From: CAYONP01 sp964405335
GTDB taxonomy: Bacteria; Armatimonadota; UBA10988
Length of the DNA stretch: 64,000 nucleotides
Assembly: GCA_964405335.1 (NCBI GenBank)
Contig: CAYONP010000019.1
Location: 1 to 64,000, forward strand
Direction of reading: 5' to 3'
The first letter of the stretch is position 1, and each line of letters starts with the position of its first letter. Shown here in pieces: positions 26,122 through 34,911 of the stretch. The position numbers were made by a program, and so were the translations under genes. The notes beneath the pieces are model-generated. The model did no database searches. It was not told where the DNA came from and was given only the letters and a program-made list of their open reading frames with translations.

Positions 26122-27900
26122 GTGCTCGCGGGTCGCCGGAGTCCGCTGTTGGCCGAGCTGCGACGTCTGCTGCGCTACCTGCTGCCCTATCGCTGGGCCC
26201 TCGGCGGGGCGCTGCTCTGCCTTGCCCTGGCCAAGCCGGCGCAGCTCTTCCCGCCGCTGGTGGCGCGCTACATCATCGACCACGTGATCGGCGAACGCCG
26301 CGTCGAGCTGCTCACGCCGGCCATCGTGATCATGCTGGTGGTCTACCTCCTCTGGATGGTCCTCGATTCGGTCCGCCAGCACGTCGTCGGCGCGGTGACC
26401 CAGCGCTTCGTCTGCGACTTGCGTGGCCAGCTCTACGCCAAGATGCAGTCGCACTCGCTGCGCTTCTTCCACGAGCGGCGCAGCGGCGACCTGGTCTCGC
26501 GCGTGATCGGCGACGTCGACCAGATGCAGGAGGTGGTCAGCACCATCGTCGAGACGATCATCGCCAACTCGGTGCAGTTGGTCATGGTCGCCGCCATCCT
26601 GCTCGGGCTCAACCTCAAGCTCGGCGCGCTCGCGCTGCTGCCGATGGTCGGAGTGGCGCTGGTCGTGTGGCGGTTCAACACCCTCATCCGCGGGCTCTAC
26701 CGGACGATTCGCGACCGGCTCGGCGACCTCTCGGCCAAGCTGCAGGAGAACCTGCTCGGCATCCTGGTGATCAAGGCCTTCGCCCGCGAGGGCGATGAGC
26801 AGGCGCGGTTCGACGCGGCCAATGCCCAGTACCGCGCCGAGGCGGTGCGCGGGGTCAAGGCGCGCAGCCGCTTCTTCCCCACGGTGTTCGGCATCGGCAT
26901 GTTGACCAGCCCGATTTCGATTGGCTACGGCACGGTGCTGGTGCTCCGCGGCGAGATGACTACCGGCGACCTGTTCGCCTTCCAGGGCTACTGGTGGACG
27001 CTGTTCTTCCCGGTGTTCAGCCTGGCGCAGTCGAACGACGTGTTCCAGCGCGCGATTGCCGCCGCGTCGCGGATCTTCGAGCTGCTCGACGAGCCGATCG
27101 AAATCGAGGACGCGCCCGACGCGGTAGCCCTGCGCGGCGTGCGCGGCGAGATTGTGTTCGACCGCGTGCGGTTCGGCTACGACCCGGGCAGCATCGTGCT
27201 CGACGGCGTCGACATCGAGGTCCGGCCGGGCCAGATGCTCGGCGTGGTCGGGCCGAGTGGGGCGGGGAAGAGCACCCTCGCCTCGCTGCTGATGCGGCTC
27301 TACGACCCGCTCGATGGTGCCATCCGGCTCGACGGTCATGATCTGCGGCAGCTCGAGCAGCATTCGCTCCGCCGGCACTGGGGCGTGGTCACGCAGGAGC
27401 CCTTTCTGTTCAACGAGACGGTGCGGCACAACGTGCTCTATGGCCGGCCGGAGGCGAGCGAGGAGGAGGTCATCGAGGCGGCCCGGCGGGCCAACGCGCA
27501 CGAGTTCATCCTCAGCCTGCCCAAGGGCTACGACACGGTCGTCGGCGAGCGCGGAGTCAAGCTCTCGGGCGGCCAGAAACAGCGCTTGTGCATCGCCCGG
27601 GCGTTCCTGGCCAATCCCGAGCTGCTGCTGCTTGACGAGGCGACCGCCGCCGTCGAACCCGAGAGCGAGGCGATCATCCAGGCCGCGTTGGAGCGCCTGA
27701 TGCAGGGCCGCACCAGCGTGGTCATCTCGCACCGCATGAGCATGGTCCGCGACAGCGACCAGATTCTGGTCGTCCACGGCGGCGGGATTGCCGAGCGCGG
27801 CACGCACGACGAGCTGGTGGCCCGCGGCGGCTGGTACGCCCGGATGTACCGCCTGCAGATGGGCGTCACCAGCGACGCGCCCGCCCAGGCGCCGGCTTAG
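26122..27900 (+). CDS. ABC exporter, fused membrane and ATPase domains (MsbA-like)
   Basis: 592-residue half-transporter: six-helix exporter domain (about 15-320) with the coupling-helix pattern HERRSGDLVSRVIGDVDQ, and a nucleotide-binding domain with Walker A GPSGAGKST, Q-loop VTQEPFLFNETV, signature LSGGQKQR, Walker B LLLLDEATA and switch His ISHRMSM. The D-loop reads AAVEPES, where family members normally have SALDxES. Works as a homodimer (or with an unseen partner) exporting lipids or other hydrophobic substrates. The start is GTG 26122 with no clear ribosome site. It overlaps the end of a minus-strand lipoprotein gene by 35 nt. Confidence 0.88.
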   Translation: MLAGRRSPLLAELRRLLRYLLPYRWALGGALLCLALAKPAQLFPPLVARYIIDHVIGERRVELLTPAIVIMLVVYLLWMVLDSVRQHVVGAVTQRFVCDLRGQLYAKMQSHSLRFFHERRSGDLVSRVIGDVDQMQEVVSTIVETIIANSVQLVMVAAILLGLNLKLGALALLPMVGVALVVWRFNTLIRGLYRTIRDRLGDLSAKLQENLLGILVIKAFAREGDEQARFDAANAQYRAEAVRGVKARSRFFPTVFGIGMLTSPISIGYGTVLVLRGEMTTGDLFAFQGYWWTLFFPVFSLAQSNDVFQRAIAAASRIFELLDEPIEIEDAPDAVALRGVRGEIVFDRVRFGYDPGSIVLDGVDIEVRPGQMLGVVGPSGAGKSTLASLLMRLYDPLDGAIRLDGHDLRQLEQHSLRRHWGVVTQEPFLFNETVRHNVLYGRPEASEEEVIEAARRANAHEFILSLPKGYDTVVGERGVKLSGGQKQRLCIARAFLANPELLLLDEATAAVEPESEAIIQAALERLMQGRTSVVISHRMSMVRDSDQILVVHGGGIAERGTHDELVARGGWYARMYRLQMGVTSDAPAQAPA

Positions 27901-28333
27901 GCACCAAGTCATACCGGCCGCGGACGATGTCGTCGCGGATGCGGTCATAGTCCGACTGCTCGCCGGTCCGGACGTTGAACCGGTGGTCGCGGTAGAAGGT
28001 CAGCCGCAGGCGGCGGTCGCCGTCGAACATCCGGACGCGGAAGTAGAGGTTCGGCTCGCGCGCCTCGTAGATGGTCAGCCGGTCGCCCTCGAGCACGTAG
28101 TCGCCCTCGTGGCCGTCGGTGTCGATCCAGCTCCGGCCGTCGCTCAGCAGGCTGAAGGCAAAGCCGTTGTCGACTCGCTGCCAGGTGTTGCCATGATCCT
28201 CGCTCTGGCGGAACAGCTCCCACGAGCCGATCACCCGGTGGCGCAGCGAGGCGTCACCGAAGTCGCTGTCACTACAGCCGGCCAGCAGCGCCAGGGCAGC
28301 CGCCAGCAGCACCTTCGTCAGGTGGCGTTTCAT
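27866..28333 (-). CDS. Small lipoprotein, sister of the next gene
   Basis: 155 residues with a lipoprotein signal (lipobox ALLAGC, Cys20). The mature part matches the neighbouring lipoprotein along its length (W-x-LF-x-S-x-D-x-G-x-T, then a SWxDxDG motif, then SxYDRI / SRYQKI at the end). The fold looks like a small all-beta domain; I do not recognise a named family. ATG 28333 is preceded by GGAGAA. It is the last gene of the rplU...GH51 run and overlaps the convergent ABC exporter by 35 nt. Confidence 0.7.
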   Translation of the reverse strand: MKRHLTKVLLAAALALLAGCSDSDFGDASLRHRVIGSWELFRQSEDHGNTWQRVDNGFAFSLLSDGRSWIDTDGHEGDYVLEGDRLTIYEAREPNLYFRVRMFDGDRRLRLTFYRDHRFNVRTGEQSDYDRIRDDIVRGRYDLVPKPAPGRARRW

Positions 28334-28359
28334 CGTGGTTCTCCGACGCGACCGAGCCG

Positions 28360-28761
28360 CTAGTTGATCTTCTGGTAGCGGCTCACCCGATCGGTCGTGG
28401 TGCGGAACGTCTCGTCGGTGAAGTACTCGAGCTGCATCCGAGAGTCGGCGGCGAAGAAGCTCACCGTGGCGAAGGCATCGGGGTCGTTGCCCTGCGAGAA
28501 GGCCGACAACCGGCCGCCGCGCAGCTCATACACCCCGCCGTTGCCGTCGCTGTCGCTCCAGGTGTCGTCGCTGTTGAACGTCACCCGGTAAGCGGTGTCG
28601 GGATCGACGGGATCGAACGTCAGGCCGCCGTCGGTCGACAGCTGGAACAGCCGCCAGGTGGCGACGATCAGCCGCCCGATGTCGCCCGCGTCGCTGCTGC
28701 TGCAGCTCGACGAGAGACCCGCTGTCAGCAGCAACAGCAACCCGATCGCGATTCGCCGCAT
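28360..28761 (-). CDS. Small lipoprotein, sister of the previous gene
   Basis: 133 residues with a lipoprotein signal (LSSSC, Cys20) followed by a short Ser/Asp linker and an all-beta-looking domain (TWRLFQLSTDGGLTFDPV, DTWSDSDGNGGVYELRGG). Clearly paralogous to the lipoprotein at 27866-28333, 26 nt downstream, so the two arose by tandem duplication. ATG 28761 is preferred because AGGAG lies seven bases upstream; a GTG at 28776 overlapping the GH51 stop is an alternative. Function unknown. Confidence 0.7.
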   Translation of the reverse strand: MRRIAIGLLLLLTAGLSSSCSSSDAGDIGRLIVATWRLFQLSTDGGLTFDPVDPDTAYRVTFNSDDTWSDSDGNGGVYELRGGRLSAFSQGNDPDAFATVSFFAADSRMQLEYFTDETFRTTTDRVSRYQKIN

Positions 28762-28772
28762 CACCGTCTCCT

Positions 28773-30269
28773 TCACTCCAGCTCGAAGCTCAAGGCCGCC
28801 ACGCTCGCCGGCGGCAGGACGACCACGCCGTCGCCCCCATCGAGAGTGATACCCGCGGGGCGCGGCGTCACCGCCTGCGGCTGGTCGAACGTGTTGTGGC
28901 TGCGGATATCCGCGCCACCCAGCACCCGACCCTCGGCCGCCCGCACCGTGGCGCCGCCCAGTCGCACCCGCACTTCGGCCGAAGCCGTCGGGTGACGGTG
29001 GGTCAGCGTCACCAACAACCGGTCATCTCTTAACGACGCGGCTCCGTCGAGCCTGTCAACGCGCTGCTCGCGTCCGTCGGCGCGGAAGGTCACCGCCTCG
29101 CCCTCGGCGTCGCTGGCGTCGATCACCAGCCGCACCGACTGCGCCTCCTGGTGCCCGGCATACATCTCGTAGACGTGATAGGTCGGCGTGGCCAGCATCC
29201 GCGGGCCGTCGGTCAGAATCATCGACTGGAGCACGTTGACCATCTGCGCGATGTTGCTCATGTAGACCTTATCGGCATGGCGGCAGAAGATGTCCAGCGT
29301 GCCCGCGGCGACCAGCGCGTCGCGCATGGTGTTCTGCTGCCACAGCCCCGCGGCCGGGTGGTTCGGGTCGGGCCGGTGCCAGGTGCCCCACTCGTCGATG
29401 ATCAGCTTGATCCGCCGCTCCGGGTCATAGCCGTCGAGCGCCGCGCGCTGCTGCAGCACCAGGCGCTCCATCGGGCCGACGGCGCGCTCGATCAACTGCA
29501 GGAACTGGTCCTGGTCGTACTCGGTCGAGCCGCCGGCGGTGCCGCAGTAATAGTGCGCGGCGAAGCCGTGGAGCCGTGCCCGGCGGTTCCACTTGTCCAT
29601 GAACCCGCGGGTCCAGTCGACGTTGTTCCCGTTCGGCCCGCAGGCGATCAGGAACAGCGGCACGCCGCCGAACTCGTGGCAGTAGTTGGCGAAGCGGCGA
29701 TACTCGCGGGCGTAGTCCTCGGGGTCCATCGCACCGCCGCAGCCCCAGTTCTCATTGCCGACGCCCCAGAAGTTAACCCGGAACGGCTCGGCCGCGCCAT
29801 TGGCCGCGCGCTCGGCCGCCAGCGTGCTGTCGCCGTCGTAATTGCAGTATTCGATCCACTGCGCCAGCTCGCGCGGCGTGCCGGCGCCGACGTTGCCGCA
29901 GACATACGGCGCGCAGTCGAGCAGCCGGCAGAGGCGCAGGAACTCATGCGTGCCGAAGCTGTTCGGCTCGACCACGCCGCCCCACCAGACGTTCACCCGC
30001 CGCGGCCGCTCGTCGCTCGGGCCGACGCCGTCGCGCCAGTCGTAGGTGTCGGCGAAGCAGCCGCCGGGCCAGCGCAGGACGGGCGGGCGGATGCGGCGCA
30101 GGGCCTCGAGCACGTCGGTGCGGATGCCTTCGGTGTTCGGAATAGGCGACTCCTCGCCGACCCACAGGCCCTCGTAGATGCAGGTGCCCAGGTGCTCGGC
30201 GAAGTGGCCGAAGATGTGGCGCGAGATGGTCGCGATCGGCTCGTCGACCAAGGCCCGGACGGTCGGCAT
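28773..30269 (-). CDS. Alpha-L-arabinofuranosidase, GH51 (cytoplasmic type)
   Basis: 498-residue glycoside hydrolase without signal peptide that removes terminal arabinofuranose from arabinan or arabinoxylan oligosaccharides. General acid/base E173 in WGVGNENWG and nucleophile E293 in IIDEWGTWH are present, as are IFGHFAEHLGTCIYEG at the start and RWPGGCFADTYDWRDGVGP. ATG 30269 has a GGGAG site. It follows proA by 47 nt in a run of minus-strand genes and is followed by two lipoproteins. A second, exported-looking family member is at 58803. Confidence 0.92.
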   Translation of the reverse strand: MPTVRALVDEPIATISRHIFGHFAEHLGTCIYEGLWVGEESPIPNTEGIRTDVLEALRRIRPPVLRWPGGCFADTYDWRDGVGPSDERPRRVNVWWGGVVEPNSFGTHEFLRLCRLLDCAPYVCGNVGAGTPRELAQWIEYCNYDGDSTLAAERAANGAAEPFRVNFWGVGNENWGCGGAMDPEDYAREYRRFANYCHEFGGVPLFLIACGPNGNNVDWTRGFMDKWNRRARLHGFAAHYYCGTAGGSTEYDQDQFLQLIERAVGPMERLVLQQRAALDGYDPERRIKLIIDEWGTWHRPDPNHPAAGLWQQNTMRDALVAAGTLDIFCRHADKVYMSNIAQMVNVLQSMILTDGPRMLATPTYHVYEMYAGHQEAQSVRLVIDASDAEGEAVTFRADGREQRVDRLDGAASLRDDRLLVTLTHRHPTASAEVRVRLGGATVRAAEGRVLGGADIRSHNTFDQPQAVTPRPAGITLDGGDGVVVLPPASVAALSFELE

Positions 30270-30316
30270 GGCGGGGCTCCCGGTGCGGAGTTCGGCGGTC
30301 CGGGTCGAGTCCTGCC

Positions 30317-31552
30317 TCAGACCACCTGCCCGTCGCCCTCGATCACGTACTTGCCGCAGGTCAGCTCGCGTAGGCCGAGCGGCCCGCGCGCGTGCAGCTT
30401 CTGCGTGCTGATGCCGATCTCGGCCCCGAAGCCGAAGCGGTTGCCGTCGGTGAAGCGCGTGCTGGCGTTGACGTAGACCGCCGCCGCGTCGACCTCGGCG
30501 CAGAACCGCCGCGCCGCCTCGCGGTCGCCGGTGATGATCGCCTCCGAGTGCAGCGTGCCGTGCCGGGCGATGTGCTCGATCGCTGCGTCGAGGTCGTCGA
30601 CCACGCGTATCGAGAGAATCAGGTCGAGGTACTCGGTGTCCCAGTCGGCCTCGCCGGCCGCGCCGATGTCGCGCAGTACCGCCTGCGTCCGCCGACAGCC
30701 GCGCAGCTCGACCCCGGCGGCGCGCAGCGGCTCGGCCACGAGCGGCAGGAAGTCGCCGGCCACCTCGCGATGGACCAGCAACGTCTCCATCGCGTTGCAC
30801 ACCGCCGGGTACGAGGTCTTGGCATTGACCGTGATGCGCACGGCCATGTCGAGGTCGGCCGCGGCGTCGACGTAGGTGTGGCAGACGCCGGCGCCGTCGA
30901 TGATGTAGGGCACCGTGGCGTGCTCGGCGATGGCCTGCAGCAGCCCGGTGCCGCCGCGCGGGATGAGGCAGTCGAGCGCGGCGCAGCGCATCAGCGCCAG
31001 GGCCGACTCGCGCGAGGTGTCGCCGACGAGCTGGATCGCCTCGACCGGCAGGCCCGCGGCGCTCAGACCGCCGGCCAGCACGTCCGCGATGGCCTGGTTG
31101 CTGCGGATGGCCTCTTTGCCGCCGCGCAGGATGCAGGCATTGCCCGACTTGAGGCACAGCCCAGCCGCGTCGGCGGTGACGTTCGGGCGCGATTCGTAGA
31201 TGATGCCGATCACCCCCAGCGGCACGCGCAGGCGGCGGATCTCGAGGCCGTTCGGCCGCCGCCAGCCGTCGCTCACCTCGCCGACGGGGTCGGGCAGCTC
31301 GGCCACCTCGCGCAGCCCGGCGGCCATGGCGGCCACCTTGGCCTCGTTCAGCTCAAGCCGCCGGCGCAGCGCCGCCGTCAGGTCGAGCTCCTCGGCCGCC
31401 GCCAGGTCGGCTCGGTTGGCCGCCAGGATCGCCTCGCGCTGGGCCTCGAGCCCGTCGGCCGCGGCGCACAGGGCCTGGTTCTTCTGGTCGGTCCGGGCCA
31501 CGGCGAGCGTCCGCGCCGCGCGGCGGGCCGCCTGGCCGAGGGCGTCAATCAT
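30317..31552 (-). CDS. proA: Gamma-glutamyl phosphate reductase
   Basis: 411 residues. Reduces gamma-glutamyl phosphate to glutamate semialdehyde with NADPH in proline synthesis. Family motifs: VPLGVIGIIYESRPNVTADAAGLCLKSGNACILRGGKEA, IPRGG, and the catalytic Cys in SYPAVCNAMETLLVH; it ends with GLRELTCGKYVIEGDG. ATG 31552 overlaps the proB stop by 4 nt (ATGA), coupling translation of the two consecutive pathway enzymes. Confidence 0.96.
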   Translation of the reverse strand: MIDALGQAARRAARTLAVARTDQKNQALCAAADGLEAQREAILAANRADLAAAEELDLTAALRRRLELNEAKVAAMAAGLREVAELPDPVGEVSDGWRRPNGLEIRRLRVPLGVIGIIYESRPNVTADAAGLCLKSGNACILRGGKEAIRSNQAIADVLAGGLSAAGLPVEAIQLVGDTSRESALALMRCAALDCLIPRGGTGLLQAIAEHATVPYIIDGAGVCHTYVDAAADLDMAVRITVNAKTSYPAVCNAMETLLVHREVAGDFLPLVAEPLRAAGVELRGCRRTQAVLRDIGAAGEADWDTEYLDLILSIRVVDDLDAAIEHIARHGTLHSEAIITGDREAARRFCAEVDAAAVYVNASTRFTDGNRFGFGAEIGISTQKLHARGPLGLRELTCGKYVIEGDGQVV

Positions 31553-32676
31553 GGCTCGTCTCCCTCGCGGCCGCCGGTCAGGGCAAGGTTGTCGCAGTGG
31601 ATCACTTCGGCGCCGCCGTCGTAGCCGAGCCGGGCGGCGATGTCCCAACTGCGCAGGCCCTGGATGCGGGCCGTCTCGGCGCCGCTGTAGTTGCTCAGCC
31701 CGCGGGCGATTTCGTGGCCGGCGCGGTCGAGCACGCGCACCAGCGCGCCCGGCTCGTAGCCGCCGCGCTGCTCGACGATGCCGACGGCGAGTAGGCTCTT
31801 GCCGCCCTCGGTGACCGCCTCGACGGCGCCCTCGTCAATCACCAGCTCGCCCTCGGGCGCGGCGCTCTGGGCCAGCCAGCGCTTGCGCCCGCGCAGCGCC
31901 CGCGCCGAGGGCACAAACCGCGTGCCGCGCGCCTCGCCGGCCAGCAGCGCGCGCAGCGGCGGGCCGTCGGGCGGCTTGCCGCGGCAGATGACCACCCGCG
32001 CGCCGACGCGCATCGCCATCCGCGCGGCTTCGAGCTTGGTGATCATTCCGCCCGAGCCGACGCCGCTCTCGCTGCCGCCGGCGGCCTGCAGCATTTCGTC
32101 GGTGATCTCGTCGACCTCGCCGAGCAGCTCGGCCGTATCGGGCCCAGTCGGCAGGTAGAAGCCATCGGTATCGGTGAAGAAGAGCAGCGTGTCGGCGCCG
32201 ATGAGCTGCACCACCTGCGCCGCCAGTCGGTCGTTCTCGCCGAACTGGATCTCTTCGACGGCGACCGTGTCGTTCTCGTTGACGATGGGCAGCACGCCCT
32301 GGGCGAGCAGCTCGGCCAGCGTGTTGCGGGCATTGAGGTAACGCTGCCGCGCGGCCACGTCCGAGCGGGTCAGCAACACCTGCGCGACGGTCACCCCGTG
32401 GTCGCGAAAGAAGTCGGCGTACATGCGCATCAACTCGGGCTGGCCGACGGCGGCGGCGGCCTGCTGCAGGCGCAGGTCGCGGCAGCGGCTCAAGCCGAGC
32501 TTGCCCATGCCGGTGCGCACCGCGCCGCTGGTCACCAGCACCGCCTGCCGGCCCTCGTGCATCGCCTCGGCAAGCTGGCCGGTCAGGGCGCGAATGTAGT
32601 TCAGGTCGAGCTCGCCACCCGCCTCGCAGAGCACCTTCGTGCCGCACTTAAGCACCAGCCGGCGGGCGTCGCGCAT
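31549..32676 (-). CDS. proB: Glutamate 5-kinase
   Basis: 375 residues. Phosphorylates glutamate as the first step of proline synthesis. Amino-acid kinase domain (LVLKCGTKVL, VTSGAVRTGMGKLG, LLTRSDVAARQRYLNARNT, PIVNENDTVAVEEIQFGENDRLAAQVVQLIGAD) and a C-terminal PUA domain from about residue 280 (GELVIDEGAVEAVTEGGKSLLAVGI). Usually the nucleotide motif is KVGTS; here it is KCGTK. Starts 2 nt after the obg stop. Confidence 0.95.
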   Translation of the reverse strand: MRDARRLVLKCGTKVLCEAGGELDLNYIRALTGQLAEAMHEGRQAVLVTSGAVRTGMGKLGLSRCRDLRLQQAAAAVGQPELMRMYADFFRDHGVTVAQVLLTRSDVAARQRYLNARNTLAELLAQGVLPIVNENDTVAVEEIQFGENDRLAAQVVQLIGADTLLFFTDTDGFYLPTGPDTAELLGEVDEITDEMLQAAGGSESGVGSGGMITKLEAARMAMRVGARVVICRGKPPDGPPLRALLAGEARGTRFVPSARALRGRKRWLAQSAAPEGELVIDEGAVEAVTEGGKSLLAVGIVEQRGGYEPGALVRVLDRAGHEIARGLSNYSGAETARIQGLRSWDIAARLGYDGGAEVIHCDNLALTGGREGDEP

Positions 32677-32678
32677 GG

Positions 32679-33971
32679 CTACTCCTCGAAGTCCAACACC
32701 ACGTCGCCGATGCGCACCTCGTCGCCCTGGCCGCAGCCGGCCCGGCGCAGGGCGTCAATCAGGCCGAACCGCATCAGTTGGTGGTGCAGGCGCATCACCG
32801 CCTCATCGTTGTCCAGGTCGCACATCGCCACGGCACGCTCGACCTCGCGGCCGGTGACGCAGTACGTTCCCTCGTCATCCTGCTCGATCGCGAACGGCGC
32901 CGCGTGGGTTGGCTCGGCAACCAGCAGCTCTCGCTCGGCCCGCGCGGCGACGGCGCTCGGCACGTCGGCGCTGAAGACCAGCTCGCCCAGCGCCAGGCGC
33001 AGTGCATCGAGGCCGGCGCCGGTGGCCGCCGAGACGGGCAGGATCCGCTCGACGCCGCGCTCGGCCAGCGGTTCGGTGATCAGCTCGAGCATCGCCTCGC
33101 CATCGGGCAGGTCGAGCTTGTTGGCCACCACCAGCTCGGGCAGCCGGGCGAGGTGCGGGTCGTAGCGCGTCAGCTCGGCGCGGATGGCGTCGTAGTCGGC
33201 CACCGGATCGTCACGCTCGAGCCCGCCGACGTCGAGCAGGTGAACGACCACTCGCGCGCGTTCGAGGTGGCGCAGAAACTGGTGCCCGAGCCCGCGCCCC
33301 TCGGCCGCGCCCTCGACCAGGCCGGGCAGGTCGGCGACAACGTAACTGGTCTCGTGGTCGAGCCGCACGACGCCCAAGTTCGGCGTCAGGGTGGTGAAGG
33401 GATAGTTGGCGATCTTCGGCCGCGCGGCGGAGAGCCGGCCGATCAGCGTTGACTTGCCGACATTCGGATAGCCGACCAACGCCGCGTCGGCTAGGAGCTT
33501 GAGTTCGAGCCGGAGCGTCACGGCTTCGCCCGGCTCGCCGCGCTCGCGTAGCGTCGGAGCCTGGTGCGTGGCCGAAACGAACCGCGCATTGCCCATGCCG
33601 CCCCGCCCGCCGCGGCAGGCGAGCCATTCCTGGCCCGGCTCGGACAGGTCGGCCAGGAGCCGGCCGGTGGCGTTGTCGTAGGCCAGCGTGCCGAGCGGCA
33701 CGGCGAGCACGATATCGTCGCCGCCGGCACCGGTGCGATCGTTGGTCCCGCCGGGCTGCCCGTCGGCGGCGACGAAGCGGTGGCGGAACTGGTATTCGAG
33801 CAGCGTGCGGAGGTGGGGGTCGACGCGCAGGAGGAGGTTGCCGCCGCGCCCGCCGTCGCCGCCGTCGGGGCCGCCGCGGGGGGCGTATTTCTCACGCCGG
33901 AAGTGCGACGCGCCGTCGCCGCCGGACCCGGCCCGCAGCTCGATCAGGGCCTGGTCGACAAACTGGGCCAT
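32679..33971 (-). CDS. obg: Obg family GTPase
   Basis: 430 residues. Ribosome-associated GTPase in 50S assembly and stress control. Glycine-rich Obg fold (GGDGASHFRREKYAPRGGPDGGDGGRGG), G domain (GYPNVGKSTLIGRLSAA, DLPGLVEGAAEGRGLGHQFLRH, NKLD, SAATG) and the C-terminal OCT domain (about 345-430). The start at ATG 33971 lies one base after the rpmA stop. Order rplU-rpmA-obg-proB-proA is a common bacterial arrangement. Confidence 0.96.
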   Translation of the reverse strand: MAQFVDQALIELRAGSGGDGASHFRREKYAPRGGPDGGDGGRGGNLLLRVDPHLRTLLEYQFRHRFVAADGQPGGTNDRTGAGGDDIVLAVPLGTLAYDNATGRLLADLSEPGQEWLACRGGRGGMGNARFVSATHQAPTLRERGEPGEAVTLRLELKLLADAALVGYPNVGKSTLIGRLSAARPKIANYPFTTLTPNLGVVRLDHETSYVVADLPGLVEGAAEGRGLGHQFLRHLERARVVVHLLDVGGLERDDPVADYDAIRAELTRYDPHLARLPELVVANKLDLPDGEAMLELITEPLAERGVERILPVSAATGAGLDALRLALGELVFSADVPSAVAARAERELLVAEPTHAAPFAIEQDDEGTYCVTGREVERAVAMCDLDNDEAVMRLHHQLMRFGLIDALRRAGCGQGDEVRIGDVVLDFEE

Positions 33972-33972
33972 G

Positions 33973-34254
33973 TCAGTCGGCGGCGGCCGACTCCGCCGCT
34001 TCGACCACGCAGCGCCGCCGCCGGCCGCCGCCGCGACGGATCGTCTCGTACTGCACCACGCCGTCAACCAGGGCGAAGAGGGTGTCGTCCTTGCCGATGC
34101 CGACGTTCAGGCCGGGCATGATTCTGCTGCCGCGCTGGCGGACGAGGATGTTGCCGGCGCGGACGACCTGGCCACCGTAGCGCTTGACGCCCAGCCGCTG
34201 GCCGTTCGAGTCACGGCCGTTGCGGGTCGAGCCCATGCCCTTCTTGTGTGCCAT
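33973..34254 (-). CDS. rpmA: 50S ribosomal protein bL27
   Basis: 93 residues. Starts MAHKKGMGSTRNGRDSNGQRLGVKRYGGQ with the N-terminal arm that reaches the peptidyl-transferase centre and no cleavable pre-sequence of the Firmicutes type. The C-terminal end is Arg-rich then acidic (GGGRRRRCVVEAAESAAAD). Start ATG 34254 one base after the rplU stop. Confidence 0.96.
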   Translation of the reverse strand: MAHKKGMGSTRNGRDSNGQRLGVKRYGGQVVRAGNILVRQRGSRIMPGLNVGIGKDDTLFALVDGVVQYETIRRGGGRRRRCVVEAAESAAAD

Positions 34255-34255
34255 G

Positions 34256-34753
34256 CTACTCCTCCTCGTCCTCGTCCAGCTCGTCCTCGAACTCGTCAAT
34301 GGCCTCGAGCGGTTCGGCGGCCAGCTCGTCTTCGAGCTCCTCGAGCGGCTCCTCGGCGGCGAGCACCTCGTCGAGCAGCTCCTCGGCCGCCGGCATCGGC
34401 GTCGGCTCGGCGCCCTCTTCGGCGGTGTAGACTCGGCCGGCGACGGTGATCTGGTCGATGGTCACCTGCGTCAGGTCGGCCCGCGCGCCCCACCGGCGCG
34501 AGTAGCCCTTCTTCGCCTTGTACTTGAAGCCGTGGATCTTCTTCCCGCGGAACTGGCGGCGGACCGAGCCGGTAACCACCGCGTCGGCCACCGTCGGCGT
34601 GCCGACGACAATCTCGCCGTCGTCGGGCCGGACCAGCAGCACGCGGTCGAAGACCACTTCGCCGTCAACCTCGACCGGCAGCTTGTTGAGCGTGATGTAA
34701 CGCCCCGGCTCCACCAAGTGCTGCTGCCCACCCGCCTCGATCACGGCGTACAT
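34256..34753 (-). CDS. rplU: 50S ribosomal protein bL21 with long acidic C-terminal extension
   Basis: 165 residues. The first about 105 residues are a normal bL21 (MYAVIEAGGQQHLVEPGRYI, FRGKKIHGFKYKAKKGYSRRWGARADLTQVTIDQI). The remaining about 57 residues are very rich in Glu, Asp, Ala and Leu, an extension not present in standard bL21 of about 103 residues. ATG 34753 has a GGGAG site; an earlier ATG at 34795 overlaps the -10 box and cannot be used from the promoter at 34794-34822. Confidence 0.93.
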   Translation of the reverse strand: MYAVIEAGGQQHLVEPGRYITLNKLPVEVDGEVVFDRVLLVRPDDGEIVVGTPTVADAVVTGSVRRQFRGKKIHGFKYKAKKGYSRRWGARADLTQVTIDQITVAGRVYTAEEGAEPTPMPAAEELLDEVLAAEEPLEELEDELAAEPLEAIDEFEDELDEDEEE

Positions 34754-34793
34754 CAGACTGCTCCCGGCACGGCGATAGAGAATGCGAACCGGC

Positions 34794-34822
34794 ATGGTAT
34801 CGGCCACCGGCCGATCTGTCAA
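34794..34822 (-). promoter_or_regulatory. sigma-70 promoter of rplU-rpmA-obg-proB-proA
   Basis: Minus strand: perfect -35 TTGACA (34817-34822), 17-bp spacer, -10 TACCAT (34794-34799). Leader of about 35 nt. Divergent from the promoter at 34862-34890. Confidence 0.78.
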
Positions 34823-34861
34823 CGACCGCGATGAACTAGCGCCAGACGCCCTTTCTGGCCG

Positions 34862-34890
34862 TTGCATCGTCGCGGTGGCGCTAGTACAAT
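34862..34890 (+). promoter_or_regulatory. sigma-70 promoter of the BMC-vertex/Lpt operon
   Basis: -35 TTGCAT (34862-34867), 17-bp spacer, -10 TACAAT (34885-34890). Predicted start near 34897, a leader of about 15 nt before ATG 34912. Forms a divergent pair with the rplU promoter. Confidence 0.75.
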
Positions 34891-34911
34891 GCCGGCGGTC
34901 GGAGCTGCCGG

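Noticed and set aside
28773..31157. Long frame joining the GH51 gene to an upstream extension over proA
   Set aside because: The upstream part is an off-frame shadow of proA; GH51 homology and an ATG with ribosome site begin at 30269.
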